Positions 1-9,593 of a stretch of 64,000 bases of DNA are shown here, piece after piece. How positions within the stretch are numbered: the stretch's first letter is position 1; every line of letters starts with the position of its first letter. Below the pieces are notes generated by a model, which made no database searches, was not told the origin of the DNA, and worked only from the letters and a program-made list of their open reading frames with translations. The position numbers and the translations under genes are program-made. The stretch is from Deltaproteobacteria bacterium CG11_big_fil_rev_8_21_14_0_20_45_16 (GTDB lineage Bacteria; Bdellovibrionota; UBA2394): the NCBI GenBank assembly GCA_002787535.1, contig PCXB01000004.1, forward strand, positions 1-64,000, given 5' to 3'.

Positions 1-279
1 GGATTCCCTGATCACCTGGTGTTTTTTTATCACCCCATTTGAAGAAATGCTCTAAAAACTTCAAGCACTTACGACTTTTTCAGACACGACTAGATAGGAT
101 TATTCGACGCACCAATTGAAAACCAGAAAGTCTAAAGCGTTTAACATTTGGAAAGAACTCAAAATAAGTCGGATCAACGGCGACTTGGGTTAGATCATCT
201 CCTCTCCATATCAGCAAATCATTTGGATACAATTTATTGTACCCAGCAGAGCGCCCAAAGTTATGGTCTCGAGTCTCTA
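1..279. other. No gene recognised at the left edge
   Basis: I see no convincing coding region here. ORF 148..402 (+) runs into the 3' end of the exported-protein gene on the other strand and has no ribosome binding site or recognisable motif. No clear terminator hairpin with a T-run is visible downstream of the minus-strand gene ending at 280. Confidence 0.5.
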
Positions 280-1233
280 CTATATATGCAGCTTCTGGAC
301 AGCACTCGTATCGACACTTGCAACAATTCGGAACTCTTGAAGGCCCGAGCCATCTTCACCAAACACCGCTATTGTTGTTGGTTCTGTTTCAATAGGCTTT
401 AGGCTGCCCTCAAGAAGCTCCCACTTAAGATTAGTGGATCGGGGCGGGCGCAGATCTTTGAAGAAAAGCCAAAGATGGGCAGAATTCGTAAGACTAAAGG
501 CAATATAGGGGCGCGTAGGTGGATTCGGCTGAGGTAGCACTTCACCGACCGGCCTCAGAGATTCCAGCCCTTCTTCGCCCGATCCAGTTAGATGTACCTC
601 GTAGGGAATCAATAAACTTGGAATGTCTCTTACATATATGTCTTTTAAGGCCGGAATGAGACGAGTGCGTACAAAGTCAAAATCATTTGGACCCTGGAAC
701 TGAACCCCTGCCGAGAAACTTTCTCGAGTAAGAATTCTCTCCGCTTCTTCACCGCCTACGGCGGGAATTTCATCGGTGGTCGGACCTGAGATTAAATAGG
801 ATTCTTCAAAAGGACTAAGGTCGTTGGCAGAATGCCAACCCTCCAGTTCAACCGGGCTTTCGCCCGCCGGAGTTTTCAACAAATAGGCGGTCACGGTCCA
901 CCAAGAAGTAGCCCTTCCGGACCAAGCCGAAATCTTAGGAACATCAAAGCTTCCATCGGCGCGAATTCCAATTGAAATAAAACGCCGCTTCATTGCTCGT
1001 TGCGCAGTTATCGTCATTGCCGAACGATGGCTTATAAGTTCCAATACGATTTGAAATTCACTGCAGTCTCTTCCTTCCAAAGCATGGATCTGACCGGAAA
1101 ATGCTGGAATTTGAAGCCGAGCCGCTCGCCATGGAAGATTGTCGCTCCAGGACTGAGCCAGAATGCTCATAGGAAGAAGTAAAGAAATTAGGTACAAACA
1201 GAGACGTTTTTGAATTCCACAATATCTTCGCAT
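280..1233 (-). CDS. Exported protein of unknown function
   Basis: I do not recognise the family. The chosen ATG at 1233 gives a basic n-region, a hydrophobic stretch (LYLISLLLPMSILA) and a likely cleavage before QSW, so the product should leave the cytoplasm by Sec. The ORF extends upstream to a TTG at 1299, but that adds 22 residues ahead of the signal peptide and is less likely. The mature part of about 290 residues has mixed alpha/beta composition, several Trp residues and a Pro-rich patch (LPQPNPPTRP) near the C-terminus. There is no lipobox and no enzymatic motif I can name. It lies directly downstream of the flavoprotein gene on the same strand, so the two may be cotranscribed. Confidence is high that it is a gene and low on role. 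Confidence 0.75.
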   Translation of the reverse strand: MRRYCGIQKRLCLYLISLLLPMSILAQSWSDNLPWRAARLQIPAFSGQIHALEGRDCSEFQIVLELISHRSAMTITAQRAMKRRFISIGIRADGSFDVPKISAWSGRATSWWTVTAYLLKTPAGESPVELEGWHSANDLSPFEESYLISGPTTDEIPAVGGEEAERILTRESFSAGVQFQGPNDFDFVRTRLIPALKDIYVRDIPSLLIPYEVHLTGSGEEGLESLRPVGEVLPQPNPPTRPYIAFSLTNSAHLWLFFKDLRPPRSTNLKWELLEGSLKPIETEPTTIAVFGEDGSGLQEFRIVASVDTSAVQKLHI

Positions 1234-1300
1234 TCGCTTTGCATCGCATACTTCTGATACGAATTGCAAGGCAGTTATGAAACCAAAAACCTTATCCAAA

Positions 1301-2587
1301 TTAGATGTTTACGCAGCTTACAGGCTCTGCCCGCTTCGACCTCAAATCGTCGGCCACGGACTCCGCCGCAACCCAGGCTCCCGACCAACAGTTCTGAAAA
1401 TTAAAGCCACCCGTGACAGCATCAATATCGAGAATTTCGCCCGCAAAATAAAGTCCGGGAATAATTTTGCTCTGCATGGTTTGAAAATTTACCTCGCGGC
1501 GATCAACGCCGCCGGCTGTAACGAATTCTTCTTTATAGGTTGTTCTCGCTTCCATCTCAAACTCGGCTCTCAAAATTTCTTTGAGCAGCTTTTCGATCGC
1601 TGCCTTGGAGACTTGACCCCAGCTGCATCGGTCATCGATTTCACAAGCCTCTAGAACCTTAAGCCAGTAGCGACTAGGCAAGGGAACAAGCCGGTCGTTC
1701 TTTAGGCCTCGTGTTGGATAATGTTCGCGACGATAGGCAACATCTTTTCGCAGGTCCGTTTCTGATTTATCAGGAGAAAAATTAATTTTGAAACTGGAAC
1801 GATATTCCGAAGCAGCAAGTTCTCGGGCCGCAAAGGCCGAGAGTTTCAATATTGCCGGTCCACTCCAACCCCAGTGCGTTATCAAAGCCGGCCCCTCGGA
1901 TTTAAACTTTTTATCTTCAAACTTCATTTCGATTTTAACATTTCGAAAACTCAATCCCGGAAGTTCGGCAATACGAGAATCCTTAACATTAAACGAAAAT
2001 AAGCTTGGAACTGGCGTTACGATACTATGCCCAAAAGATTCAGCAAGACGACGGCCCGTTTTTGAGCTGCCGGTCGCTAACAAAAGATGTCGACAGATTA
2101 ATTTTTCGTCTTTTGAAAACTCAATTTCAAAAACCAAAGACTCATCGTTATATTTCACCGCCTGAACCAAGTGATTAAGAAATACCTTAACACCCAAACG
2201 CTCCGTCTCTTTCATAAAGCATCGGATAACTGATTCGCTTGAATCTGAAATAGGAAAGATTCTCCCGTCGTCCTCTATCTTTGTAGGTACGCCGTGATCT
2301 TCTAGCCATTTCAACATATCTTTGGGTTGAAAGCGGCTAAACACAGATTTGAGTTCGCGCTCGCCTCGCGGATAGTTCTGCACAAGTTTCGAAACTTCAA
2401 AACAATTATGCGTGATATTGCAGCGACCCCCGCCCGAAACTCGGACTTTCTGAAGCACATTGGAACTAGATTCCAAAATGACGATGGAGGCATGCGGTAC
2501 CAATTCGGCCAGTCGAATGCCCGAAAAGAAACCAGCGGCTCCGCCGCCAAGGATGGCATAATCTACTATTCGAGGGCTTGTGTTCAT
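1301..2587 (-). CDS. YhiN/HI0933-family FAD-dependent oxidoreductase
   Basis: Probable flavoprotein of the HI0933 (YhiN/BaiN-like) family. The N-terminus carries the dinucleotide-binding motif GGGAAG followed by an acidic residue at the end of beta-2 (ILESS). The family-typical VSGGGRCNITH motif is present about 50 residues in, and the C-terminus has the FAD-contacting pattern GGV...VTGGFNFQNCWSG. At about 428 residues it matches the family's usual length of about 400. The physiological substrate of this family is generally not known; one branch (BaiN) reduces bile acid intermediates in gut bacteria. The ATG at 2587 places the Rossmann motif about 10 residues from the N-terminus, as expected. 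An upstream ATG at 2608 adds seven residues. Neither start has a strong Shine-Dalgarno. Divergent from rmuC. Confidence 0.9.
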   Translation of the reverse strand: MNTSPRIVDYAILGGGAAGFFSGIRLAELVPHASIVILESSSNVLQKVRVSGGGRCNITHNCFEVSKLVQNYPRGERELKSVFSRFQPKDMLKWLEDHGVPTKIEDDGRIFPISDSSESVIRCFMKETERLGVKVFLNHLVQAVKYNDESLVFEIEFSKDEKLICRHLLLATGSSKTGRRLAESFGHSIVTPVPSLFSFNVKDSRIAELPGLSFRNVKIEMKFEDKKFKSEGPALITHWGWSGPAILKLSAFAARELAASEYRSSFKINFSPDKSETDLRKDVAYRREHYPTRGLKNDRLVPLPSRYWLKVLEACEIDDRCSWGQVSKAAIEKLLKEILRAEFEMEARTTYKEEFVTAGGVDRREVNFQTMQSKIIPGLYFAGEILDIDAVTGGFNFQNCWSGAWVAAESVADDLRSKRAEPVSCVNI

Positions 2588-2659
2588 TGAGAGGGCCTGA
2601 TCTAGCATGACTCGAGTTTTTTGTGGATACTTCCACCCGCCTTTTGCTTAGATAGACTA

Positions 2660-3895
2660 ATGAGCGTAATACTCGCGTCTTTAGGCGCCTTTGTGGCTGG
2701 ATTTGTTATTTCTTACTTTTGGGGTCGATCTCGTCAGGCCATCTTGGAAACCAAACTTGAGAACGAAATCAATCAAGCTCAGGAGAAAATTAAGCTTATC
2801 GAAGAGGCTCGTCAAAGCTTAGAAAACTCATTTCGAAGCCTATCTTCCGACGCTCTTCAGAAAAACAACGAAGCTTTTTTATTGTTGGCTAAGACTCAAT
2901 TCGAGAATTTTCAATCCGCTGCTAAAAATGAGCTGGATAAGAAACAAGATGGGATTTTAGATTTGGTTAAGCCGGTTCGCGAAAGCCTCGAAAAAGTAGA
3001 TCTTAAACTTCAGAATATTGAAAAAAATCGAATTCAAACCGAGGAGCGTTTGAAAGAACAAATGCGTTCTCTTACCGAAACACACCAAAATCTTCGAACC
3101 GAAACCTCGAGTCTGGTGGCAGCCCTTCGGTCACCTCAAACTCGCGGGCAGTGGGGCGAGATGCAACTTAAGCGAGTTATTGAGATGGCCGGAATGCTTG
3201 ACCACTGTGACTTCGTCACTCAAACTTCGGTCACCGACGATCAGCAAAATCGATTGCGTCCCGATGTCATCGTCAGTCTACCGGGCGGCAAAAATATTGT
3301 GGTTGATGCCAAGACGCCTTTGAACGCCTATATGGATGCGATGCAAGCTGAGTCACCCGATCTCAAAAAACAAAAATTCACAGACCATGCTCGTCATATT
3401 CGAAAGCATATCGATGATCTGAGTAAAAAGGCCTATTGGAGTCAGTTTCAACCCTCTCCTGATTTTGTTGTTTTATTTTTGCCCGGTGAAAGCTTCTTTA
3501 GCGCAGCCTTGGAGCAAGATCCGTCTCTTATTGAAGTGGGTATCACTCAAAATGTCATAATCGCTACGCCGACAACTTTGATCTCGCTTTTGCGCGCTGC
3601 CTCTTATGGATGGCAGCAAGAAAGATTGGCTGAAAATATCCGCGAAATAGCACGAATGGGTCAGGAACTTTATAAGCGGCTTTCGGATATGACCGAACAC
3701 TTCAATCGAGTGGGAAAAAATCTGGGACAAACCGTACAGGCCTACAATGACAGCATTGGCAGCCTCGAAAGACGAGTCTTGGTAACGGCCAGGAAATTCC
3801 AAGATCAGAAAATTCTCGGCCAAATAAACTCTTTGCCCGAACTAGCGAATGTCGACCAATTGCCCAAGGAACTTCGGATTCCTGACTTGAATTGA
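2660..3895 (+). CDS. rmuC: DNA recombination protein RmuC
   Basis: RmuC-family protein, thought to limit recombination at inverted repeats and related to restriction-type nucleases. From the ATG at 2660 (the ORF opens upstream at 2621) the protein has one N-terminal membrane segment (SVILASLGAFVAGFVISYFWG). A long helical, coiled-coil-like region follows to about residue 155. The conserved RmuC core then includes RGQWGEMQLKRVIEMAGM near residue 160 and the nuclease-like PDVIV...VVDAKTPL segment near residue 210. The C-terminal helical region is about 100 residues. The length of 411 residues is close to typical (about 400-480). It is probably a single-gene unit, divergent from the flavoprotein gene. 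Confidence 0.93.
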   Translation: MSVILASLGAFVAGFVISYFWGRSRQAILETKLENEINQAQEKIKLIEEARQSLENSFRSLSSDALQKNNEAFLLLAKTQFENFQSAAKNELDKKQDGILDLVKPVRESLEKVDLKLQNIEKNRIQTEERLKEQMRSLTETHQNLRTETSSLVAALRSPQTRGQWGEMQLKRVIEMAGMLDHCDFVTQTSVTDDQQNRLRPDVIVSLPGGKNIVVDAKTPLNAYMDAMQAESPDLKKQKFTDHARHIRKHIDDLSKKAYWSQFQPSPDFVVLFLPGESFFSAALEQDPSLIEVGITQNVIIATPTTLISLLRAASYGWQQERLAENIREIARMGQELYKRLSDMTEHFNRVGKNLGQTVQAYNDSIGSLERRVLVTARKFQDQKILGQINSLPELANVDQLPKELRIPDLN

Positions 3896-4213
3896 GGGGA
3901 AGACTTGTCCAAATAAAGGTGATTGCATGTCGCAAACTCCCCGTTCAAACTAAATAATCGGCTACAAGCAACGACTGAAGAAAAATAAATTTTCAATACT
4001 TCCAAGCGGATACTACACTTTTGGAGAAAATATCCGAAACATGGCATGACAATTGCTTATGTGGTCGCCGGATCGAGCCTGCATATTTGTCGTTTCATGC
4101 AGATTTTGGTCTGGAGTCTCTAGTTTGGTGTGTTCGTGTGCCTAGTTTCACGATTGTTACTTCAAGTTAGCAGTCTCGTAATCGAAATTCGGGAAATAGA
4201 AGGGACTATCATT
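3896..4213. other. Intergenic region, nothing clear
   Basis: This gap of about 318 bp lies between rmuC and the next exported-protein gene. I see no ORF with coding character, no strong terminator and no confident sigma-70 promoter. ORFs on either strand here (3702..3935 -, 3805..4047 -) are shadows of rmuC running into the gap. Confidence 0.5.
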
Positions 4214-5464
4214 ATGAAATTTTTGGCTATTACGAGTTTATCGTTTTTGCTCGTCGGTCATATCTCCGCTCAAGAGCGAGAGGCTGCGACGGCTTTAACC
4301 TATCGGATAAACCAACCTGGAAAGGTAAAAATGCTTTTGCCCGAAAGCGAAAGCCTCATCAATATGGGACTGGATCTAGTTCAAAGCGGTGCCGCTCAAG
4401 ATCTTGCCGTAAACTTAAACGAAAATCTCTTTGGATTAACCCAAGCTATCAGCCCCTTTCGTCAAAACGCATCGAAAGGAAATGCCGAGTATTCAAAACA
4501 AGCAGTAAGAGAAATCTCCAAGCAAATTGCCACCCTGGACGATGCCCTATCACAAACAAATATCGACAATCTAAAGGGAGAGGGCTTGCATCGCATCCAC
4601 GCTATACAGACGACCGTTAAAACCTTTGTAGACGCGATGAAGGTTTTTTTGAAGGATATTACCGACCTCAACCAGCAATTTGTAAATATTGATCTTAAAA
4701 AGCTCAATCGCCGAGCTGAAGCTTCTCAAAACGAAAAAATAGTTGCCTTAATGAATAGCTACGATGAACAAGCCTTACGTTTAAAGCAAGCCGTTGATCA
4801 AACAAGTCATGCAATCAACTCTGAGTATCTCGTTTTTGAAAATATCAAGTTAGTATCTAATGATCGTGAGGAGCGTGCGGATGCGGCAAGTATCCAATTC
4901 TTTCTAAGACGGATCGCAAATATCACAAGAAATCTTTATACAAGTTTTGCTTGGGAAGTTCCTCTGGATGATATTTACAAAAGCTTAGAGCCAGGAACCA
5001 AGACAGAAAATGTATTTTTGTTTTTTGGTCGAAAGGAAGTTAAAGAATACAAAACTCTTGGCGAATACGCAGACGCTTTACAGCAAATGGTTTCCGCTAC
5101 GGGTCAAACAGTTCAAGCTTTTTCGAAGGCTCTGGACGAGCTGACAGGTCTCTTGGCCGAGGTTGATTATCGCGGTAAAGCAAGAAGCGAAGTTATCCGT
5201 GTCTATACTCTCGCGGTCGATGCTCTTGTTGAAGACTCTTTAAACTCTCATGGGCTGAAGGAATCAGACTGGCAGCTTTTGCGCAACAATATGATCACCG
5301 CCATAGATACTCATACCGTCCCCGAACTAAAGGTCTTAATAACAAACGTAAGTGCAGAAGGCCGAAAAATATCGGAAGCGCGACGCGAAGTTACGAACCG
5401 AGCCACTCGTTTTGAGATGGAGACTCAAGAGATTCAAGAACGCCTCAACCAAGACGGCTATTGA
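4214..5464 (+). CDS. Exported helical protein of unknown function
   Basis: The ORF opens at 4130, but the ATG at 4214 is preceded by an AGAAGGGA-type ribosome binding site and starts a clean signal peptide (MKFLAITSLSFLLVGHISA, then QERE). The mature part of about 395 residues is almost entirely predicted helix, rich in Gln, Glu, Lys and Asp with heptad-like spacing, and lacks cysteine. I recognise no family. It is followed 22 bp later by a second exported unknown (5487..6464), probably in the same transcript. A periplasmic structural or scaffold role is possible but is only a guess from composition. Confidence 0.8.
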   Translation: MKFLAITSLSFLLVGHISAQEREAATALTYRINQPGKVKMLLPESESLINMGLDLVQSGAAQDLAVNLNENLFGLTQAISPFRQNASKGNAEYSKQAVREISKQIATLDDALSQTNIDNLKGEGLHRIHAIQTTVKTFVDAMKVFLKDITDLNQQFVNIDLKKLNRRAEASQNEKIVALMNSYDEQALRLKQAVDQTSHAINSEYLVFENIKLVSNDREERADAASIQFFLRRIANITRNLYTSFAWEVPLDDIYKSLEPGTKTENVFLFFGRKEVKEYKTLGEYADALQQMVSATGQTVQAFSKALDELTGLLAEVDYRGKARSEVIRVYTLAVDALVEDSLNSHGLKESDWQLLRNNMITAIDTHTVPELKVLITNVSAEGRKISEARREVTNRATRFEMETQEIQERLNQDGY

Positions 5465-5486
5465 ACCTCCTAATCAAGGTTAATAA

Positions 5487-6464
5487 ATGCTGACGCTCTC
5501 TCGCATTCGAAATTTTACAGCGGGGATTTTGATCCTTCCTCAGCTTTTAATCGCTCAGGATCAAGGCAGTCTGACCCAGCAAGAGGCTGCCTTCATTCCC
5601 GTTAGTCCGCAGGAAAATATTAAAGATCAACTTCAAGACTGGATCGAAATAGCTGACGACGTCCTATTCAATAAGAAGTTCAAGTACAAAGATTCCGGCC
5701 TACGAAATCGAGCCTACGCGCTTATCGACCTACGCATCAAATTTTTAACCACGTTAATCCAGATGGCAAAGTTAGAACTCGTCAATCCAAGAGATTGCAA
5801 ACACCCTCAATCCTGCCGAAGCTTGGACGAATCCAAGACAGCCTTTTACGATGCGATGACACGCGCCTTCGACAACTATAACTGCTTCATTCCGAAGGAT
5901 TTTAGAGACTATAGGAATGATTCTTTCATTCATGGGTACGAAACAATTAGGCAATGTTTTCGCCAGGGCATTGACAGTCCTCAGGGAGTAAAGGACGAAA
6001 TCGGACTTAGTATTAAGGCGGCAAGCGAAGCCGGAATAACTGGTGATATTTTTGCAAAGAGCGTCTCGGACTTTCTGAGCCTAAGTCTAAGTAGTTTTGA
6101 TAGAGATTTACGAAACACAGACTTTCTTTATCCCAACAGTGATGGCAAAAACCCCAATCGGGAAGAGATAATTCATTTGATTGAACATCATATGTTAGAA
6201 AATATGAATTTCTTTCTTGATTCGATGATTCGAGCGGTTTCAAAAAATCAAGTTTGGTCGATCGTTCTGAATAACGAGAGACTATCCAATCGACGAACTG
6301 AAATAGGTGAGACCCTATTGGGTTTTGCCAGAAGTGGAGGACCTTCGTATCAAGCACCCTCTACCGCCATCAATCGAGAGTCCGAAGAGCGTGAAATTAC
6401 AGATTTGGAAATGGATGTATTAGGGCTCCTCAATATCTCTGAAGGGATATTAGCCGGGGGCTAA
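5487..6464 (+). CDS. Exported protein of unknown function
   Basis: The N-terminus MLTLSRIRNFTAGILILPQLLIA followed by QDQG looks like a Sec signal peptide. The mature part of about 300 residues is mainly helical, with four Cys residues concentrated around residues 95-160 (two in CKHPQSC, then NCF and QCF), consistent with disulfides outside the cytoplasm. No family is recognised. It sits 22 bp downstream of another exported unknown on the same strand and ends 7 bp from a convergent gene that also encodes an exported unknown, so no room is left for a terminator between them. Confidence 0.78.
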   Translation: MLTLSRIRNFTAGILILPQLLIAQDQGSLTQQEAAFIPVSPQENIKDQLQDWIEIADDVLFNKKFKYKDSGLRNRAYALIDLRIKFLTTLIQMAKLELVNPRDCKHPQSCRSLDESKTAFYDAMTRAFDNYNCFIPKDFRDYRNDSFIHGYETIRQCFRQGIDSPQGVKDEIGLSIKAASEAGITGDIFAKSVSDFLSLSLSSFDRDLRNTDFLYPNSDGKNPNREEIIHLIEHHMLENMNFFLDSMIRAVSKNQVWSIVLNNERLSNRRTEIGETLLGFARSGGPSYQAPSTAINRESEEREITDLEMDVLGLLNISEGILAGG

Positions 6465-6471
6465 GATTTCT

Positions 6472-8655
6472 TTATTGATTCTCTAGATTCAACTGACAGT
6501 TTGAAAATTTAGTTTTTAGAAGCTCAAGAATTGATTGAATCTCCTCCTGGCCTCTCCCCAGTCTCGTCTCAACTTCTCTTCTCCCCTCAGGACTCAACAT
6601 CTTGGATTGCCGTAACCTTAAATCTGATTGCGTCCTTTGAAGGCTAACATACTCGGTAGCTGTATGAATTATGCCTGATTCATCTCGATAGCCATGCTCT
6701 ATTGCGTAATTTTCCATGACCCGAAGGATTTCATCCTTCTTAGTATCGGAAGAAAATCGAATCCTGAAAATCCCCTCTTGAGGTGACGTTTGAGTTGCTA
6801 TTACTTTTAAAGACTTCGATTCAAATAGATGCACAAAGAAATCTAACTCACCATCGTTAGGACTAGCTTGAGTGCCGAGCATTCTCTCTTTTTCAAAGAC
6901 TTGCATAATTTCGGCCCAAGAATAGTCAGTACGCTTACGAAGCCACTCGGGATCCTTCTTTATAAGTGCATTATAAATTCTAACATCCAATACGGGTTTC
7001 GAATAATGTACGACAAGCTCATGATAGGACGGGCCGAAACCAAGAAGACCAGTCGATACTGACTCAACTTCGTAAACCAAATTCATATCAGATGGATGAA
7101 GTTTATTTTTTGGGATCCCGAGAACCGCCTCCCACTGGTTTACAGTCAGCCGAGATGCATCACCGTCTCTCGCTACAAATGATCGTACCTGAATAGGTCG
7201 ATTCAAAAGCTCATCCACGACCACACTCTGATCAAAAAGCCCTCTTCCTGATTCACTCCTAATCGGGCTCGCGACATAATCTCGAAGCAGCGCCCGAACT
7301 TGTTCTAGACTTATCCCCTTTGGAAATTCAATAAGATGAGTAAAGGCATCGGTTCCTTCTAGGGGTTTTGTATTAACAGTGTTGACGCCCAGATGCTCAA
7401 ACAAACCCCTAAAGAACTCCGCGTCTGCCTCCGCTCTCGCTTTCTCCAAAGTGACAGAGACCTGATGAATATCTTTTCCTGTTATTTTTTCCAATAGACT
7501 CGGATCCAAATGATCAAGCTGAGAAATCAAATCATAATCGAGGTAGTAATTCTCACGTCTCATTTCCAATCGCAAAGGCTCGTTGATTGTTGACGGATAA
7601 AATCGATAGACATAATCAAAGCGTGAAAGGGGTACCAACTCGATAGGTAAATCTGTATTTAGAAGATAACTCTGGTCGCCATAGCTTAGATCCCGCGGTT
7701 CACTGGCACGAGAATCGCCGGTAAGCCGAAAGCGACTTTCGACTTGCTGTTCAATTTGACTACGCTCTCGCTCGGCTCTTAAGCGCTCTTGCCTTTGTTG
7801 CTCCGCCTCCCATTTCTCCACAGCAGCCGTTCGTAAATTCAGCAGGTAACTATCGTCCCACATCAAACCACGCAGATCCTTCATAAGAGGCGTTAGATCG
7901 TCCGGATTTCGCACGATGACCCGAGGGAAACTTCTAAGGTCTGGAAATCCATTTTCTTTAGCCCCTGCTGCCGCAAGCAAGCTTAACTCCGAAACCGGAA
8001 TAAGATCGAGAGGTTCGGTTTCTCCGAAGATCACAGCGTAGTCTTTGGAATTTTCTGAACTCGATAATAGATCCGTGATATCTGCAAGCAAGCCCTGGAT
8101 ATAAGGGTCGATCTGGTAGTTCACGATTAGGCCCGTCGCGTTGTCGATTTTGGGTTTTAGATTAAAGCGAGTCTTCCCAATGAATAAGATCAATGTATTT
8201 TTTGGCTCTGCGAACAGGCCGAGGCTCTCGTGTTTTTCCCATTTGAGAAGAATTTCTAAACTTCGCAGCCCATCGTATATCTCCACATTTCCTTTCCCAG
8301 CAACCATAGAAGCGGACGGACTGGATTTTTGCTCCAGTTTGGAGCCATGCAAACTCATCAAGGATGGGTGCGGCCTTTGATACTGAAACGAATACGGGAT
8401 AAGTTTAAGATTAACTTCCTCCTTTAAATTCTCATCGGCAGATAGGAGGTCCATGACTTGTTGGACTAAAGAAAGGCTTCTTTCAAATTCTGATGGCGAA
8501 TCATCGTATACTAAGATGATTTCAGTCGGCCTCGAGCTATCGAATATATTTTCTTGTGAGTATGAATACCCCACGAATAGCACGGAAGAAAACAAAACCA
8601 CATGCAACGCCAAACAAGCCTGACGCAAGCCATTTGTCACCGATTCCAACCCCAC
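6472..8655 (-). CDS. Large exported protein, possibly VWA-like N-terminus
   Basis: I do not recognise the family. A GTG at 8655 has a GGAAG site just upstream. A second GTG at 8640 overlaps the stop of the preceding gene (GTGA) and gives a tidier signal peptide ending before SQEN. After the signal, the segment TEIILVYDDSPSEFERS and the following alternating helix/strand pattern resemble the start of a von Willebrand A fold, but a canonical DxSxS MIDAS is not present. Around residues 280-310 there is a strongly charged Glu/Arg/Gln-rich stretch (coiled coil), and the C-terminal half has mixed alpha/beta character. The 5' end overlaps the upstream gene, implying translational coupling with that exported protein. 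Role unknown. Confidence 0.75.
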   Translation of the reverse strand: MGLESVTNGLRQACLALHVVLFSSVLFVGYSYSQENIFDSSRPTEIILVYDDSPSEFERSLSLVQQVMDLLSADENLKEEVNLKLIPYSFQYQRPHPSLMSLHGSKLEQKSSPSASMVAGKGNVEIYDGLRSLEILLKWEKHESLGLFAEPKNTLILFIGKTRFNLKPKIDNATGLIVNYQIDPYIQGLLADITDLLSSSENSKDYAVIFGETEPLDLIPVSELSLLAAAGAKENGFPDLRSFPRVIVRNPDDLTPLMKDLRGLMWDDSYLLNLRTAAVEKWEAEQQRQERLRAERERSQIEQQVESRFRLTGDSRASEPRDLSYGDQSYLLNTDLPIELVPLSRFDYVYRFYPSTINEPLRLEMRRENYYLDYDLISQLDHLDPSLLEKITGKDIHQVSVTLEKARAEADAEFFRGLFEHLGVNTVNTKPLEGTDAFTHLIEFPKGISLEQVRALLRDYVASPIRSESGRGLFDQSVVVDELLNRPIQVRSFVARDGDASRLTVNQWEAVLGIPKNKLHPSDMNLVYEVESVSTGLLGFGPSYHELVVHYSKPVLDVRIYNALIKKDPEWLRKRTDYSWAEIMQVFEKERMLGTQASPNDGELDFFVHLFESKSLKVIATQTSPQEGIFRIRFSSDTKKDEILRVMENYAIEHGYRDESGIIHTATEYVSLQRTQSDLRLRQSKMLSPEGRREVETRLGRGQEEIQSILELLKTKFSNCQLNLENQ

Positions 8656-9389
8656 TTGTCTTCCGTTAAGCTTTGAAATCCTCGATGCACATCCTCATCC
8701 GAACCCACAGCTCGGATATTTTGGATAATGACATCTGCTTCAGTTCGAGCCGAATTCCAAATTTCGGGCGCATGATCCTGAACTTCTCCAAGTGCCTGAT
8801 TAAATATTTCCACGGCTCGTGCATCAAATTGACTTACTTGAGTTGGATAGTGATTTTCCAAGACCTCATGACCAACATAGCCTCCTCCACTAAGAAGCAA
8901 GCTTATGACAATGGGCTTCTTCAAGCGATATAGGCTGTATCCAATGCTGCTTGAAACAATGTTTGAATCCACGGCCTGCTGAAGCACGGCCTCTGAAATT
9001 TTTAGTTTAGCTGCAAGCTCTCTTGTTAGATTGATGTTTTGCAAGGCTTCGAAAGATCGACGACGAATGGCTCGGCTAACCGCCTTGTATAGCCTTCGCA
9101 ATCGAACTTGCTGCATCGGTGTCAAAGGTCGAGAGTTGGCCGCACGTCCTTGAATATCTGCCAACTTATCTCTGGCGCGCGCGCTCCGCGTCCTACGATC
9201 AAACTTCTTTTGACCAGCTCGAAGGCCGCTTTCAATTTGACCCTGAATAGTCCTGGCGACTTCCTTACTACCCCTGGGACTAAGCGAACCTGCAACCTCA
9301 GCAAACTGCTCGCGGCAACGAGCACTCAGACTAGTGTTAAATGAAATAAAAATGATGCTCACAAACAGGCTTAAGCGAATGCCACACAT
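8637..9389 (-). CDS. Exported basic protein of unknown function
   Basis: The ATG at 9389 is chosen over the ORF's far upstream start because GGAGGACATTT sits directly in front of it and it opens a signal peptide (MCGIRLSLFVSIIFISFNTSLSA, then RCRE). The mature region is rich in Arg and Lys to about residue 130 (many R-R and R-x-R pairs). A hydrophobic segment (KKPIVISLLLSGGGYVGHEVL) lies near residue 170 and may be a transmembrane helix, followed by a short acidic C-terminal tail. No family is recognised. The last codons overlap the next gene by 19 bp, so the two are one transcriptional unit. The long upstream extension in the ORF track is noncoding. Confidence 0.75.
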   Translation of the reverse strand: MCGIRLSLFVSIIFISFNTSLSARCREQFAEVAGSLSPRGSKEVARTIQGQIESGLRAGQKKFDRRTRSARARDKLADIQGRAANSRPLTPMQQVRLRRLYKAVSRAIRRRSFEALQNINLTRELAAKLKISEAVLQQAVDSNIVSSSIGYSLYRLKKPIVISLLLSGGGYVGHEVLENHYPTQVSQFDARAVEIFNQALGEVQDHAPEIWNSARTEADVIIQNIRAVGSDEDVHRGFQSLTEDKWGWNR

Positions 9390-9513
9390 AAATGTCCTCC
9401 TCGATCCGCCATTCATTAAAGCAAGAATTGTGCTCCCTGTTTGCAAAATATCACTAAAAATAATAAGTGATTTCATGTGCTTAACGATGGACCCTGATTT
9501 TTTGAAATAGTCC

Positions 9514-9531
9514 TGGGGCCTAACGGCCCCA
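9514..9531. repeat. GC-rich hairpin between divergent genes
   Basis: TGGGGCC-TAAC-GGCCCCA is a perfect 7-bp inverted repeat with a 4-nt loop. It lies in the divergent promoter region, about 60 bases before the GTG start of the receiver protein gene. No T-run follows on either strand, so it is not a standard intrinsic terminator. It could act in the 5' leader of the rightward transcript or as a protein binding site. Confidence 0.5.
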
Positions 9532-9593
9532 AAGTTTCTATCTATGTCCCAGTTTAGACCCTCAGGGAAGTCTGCTTCGGATAAAATAGATTT

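Noticed and set aside
148-402. 84-codon plus-strand ORF at the left edge
   Set aside because: It overlaps the 3' end of the exported-protein gene on the other strand, has no ribosome binding site, and its translation has no domain-like character.
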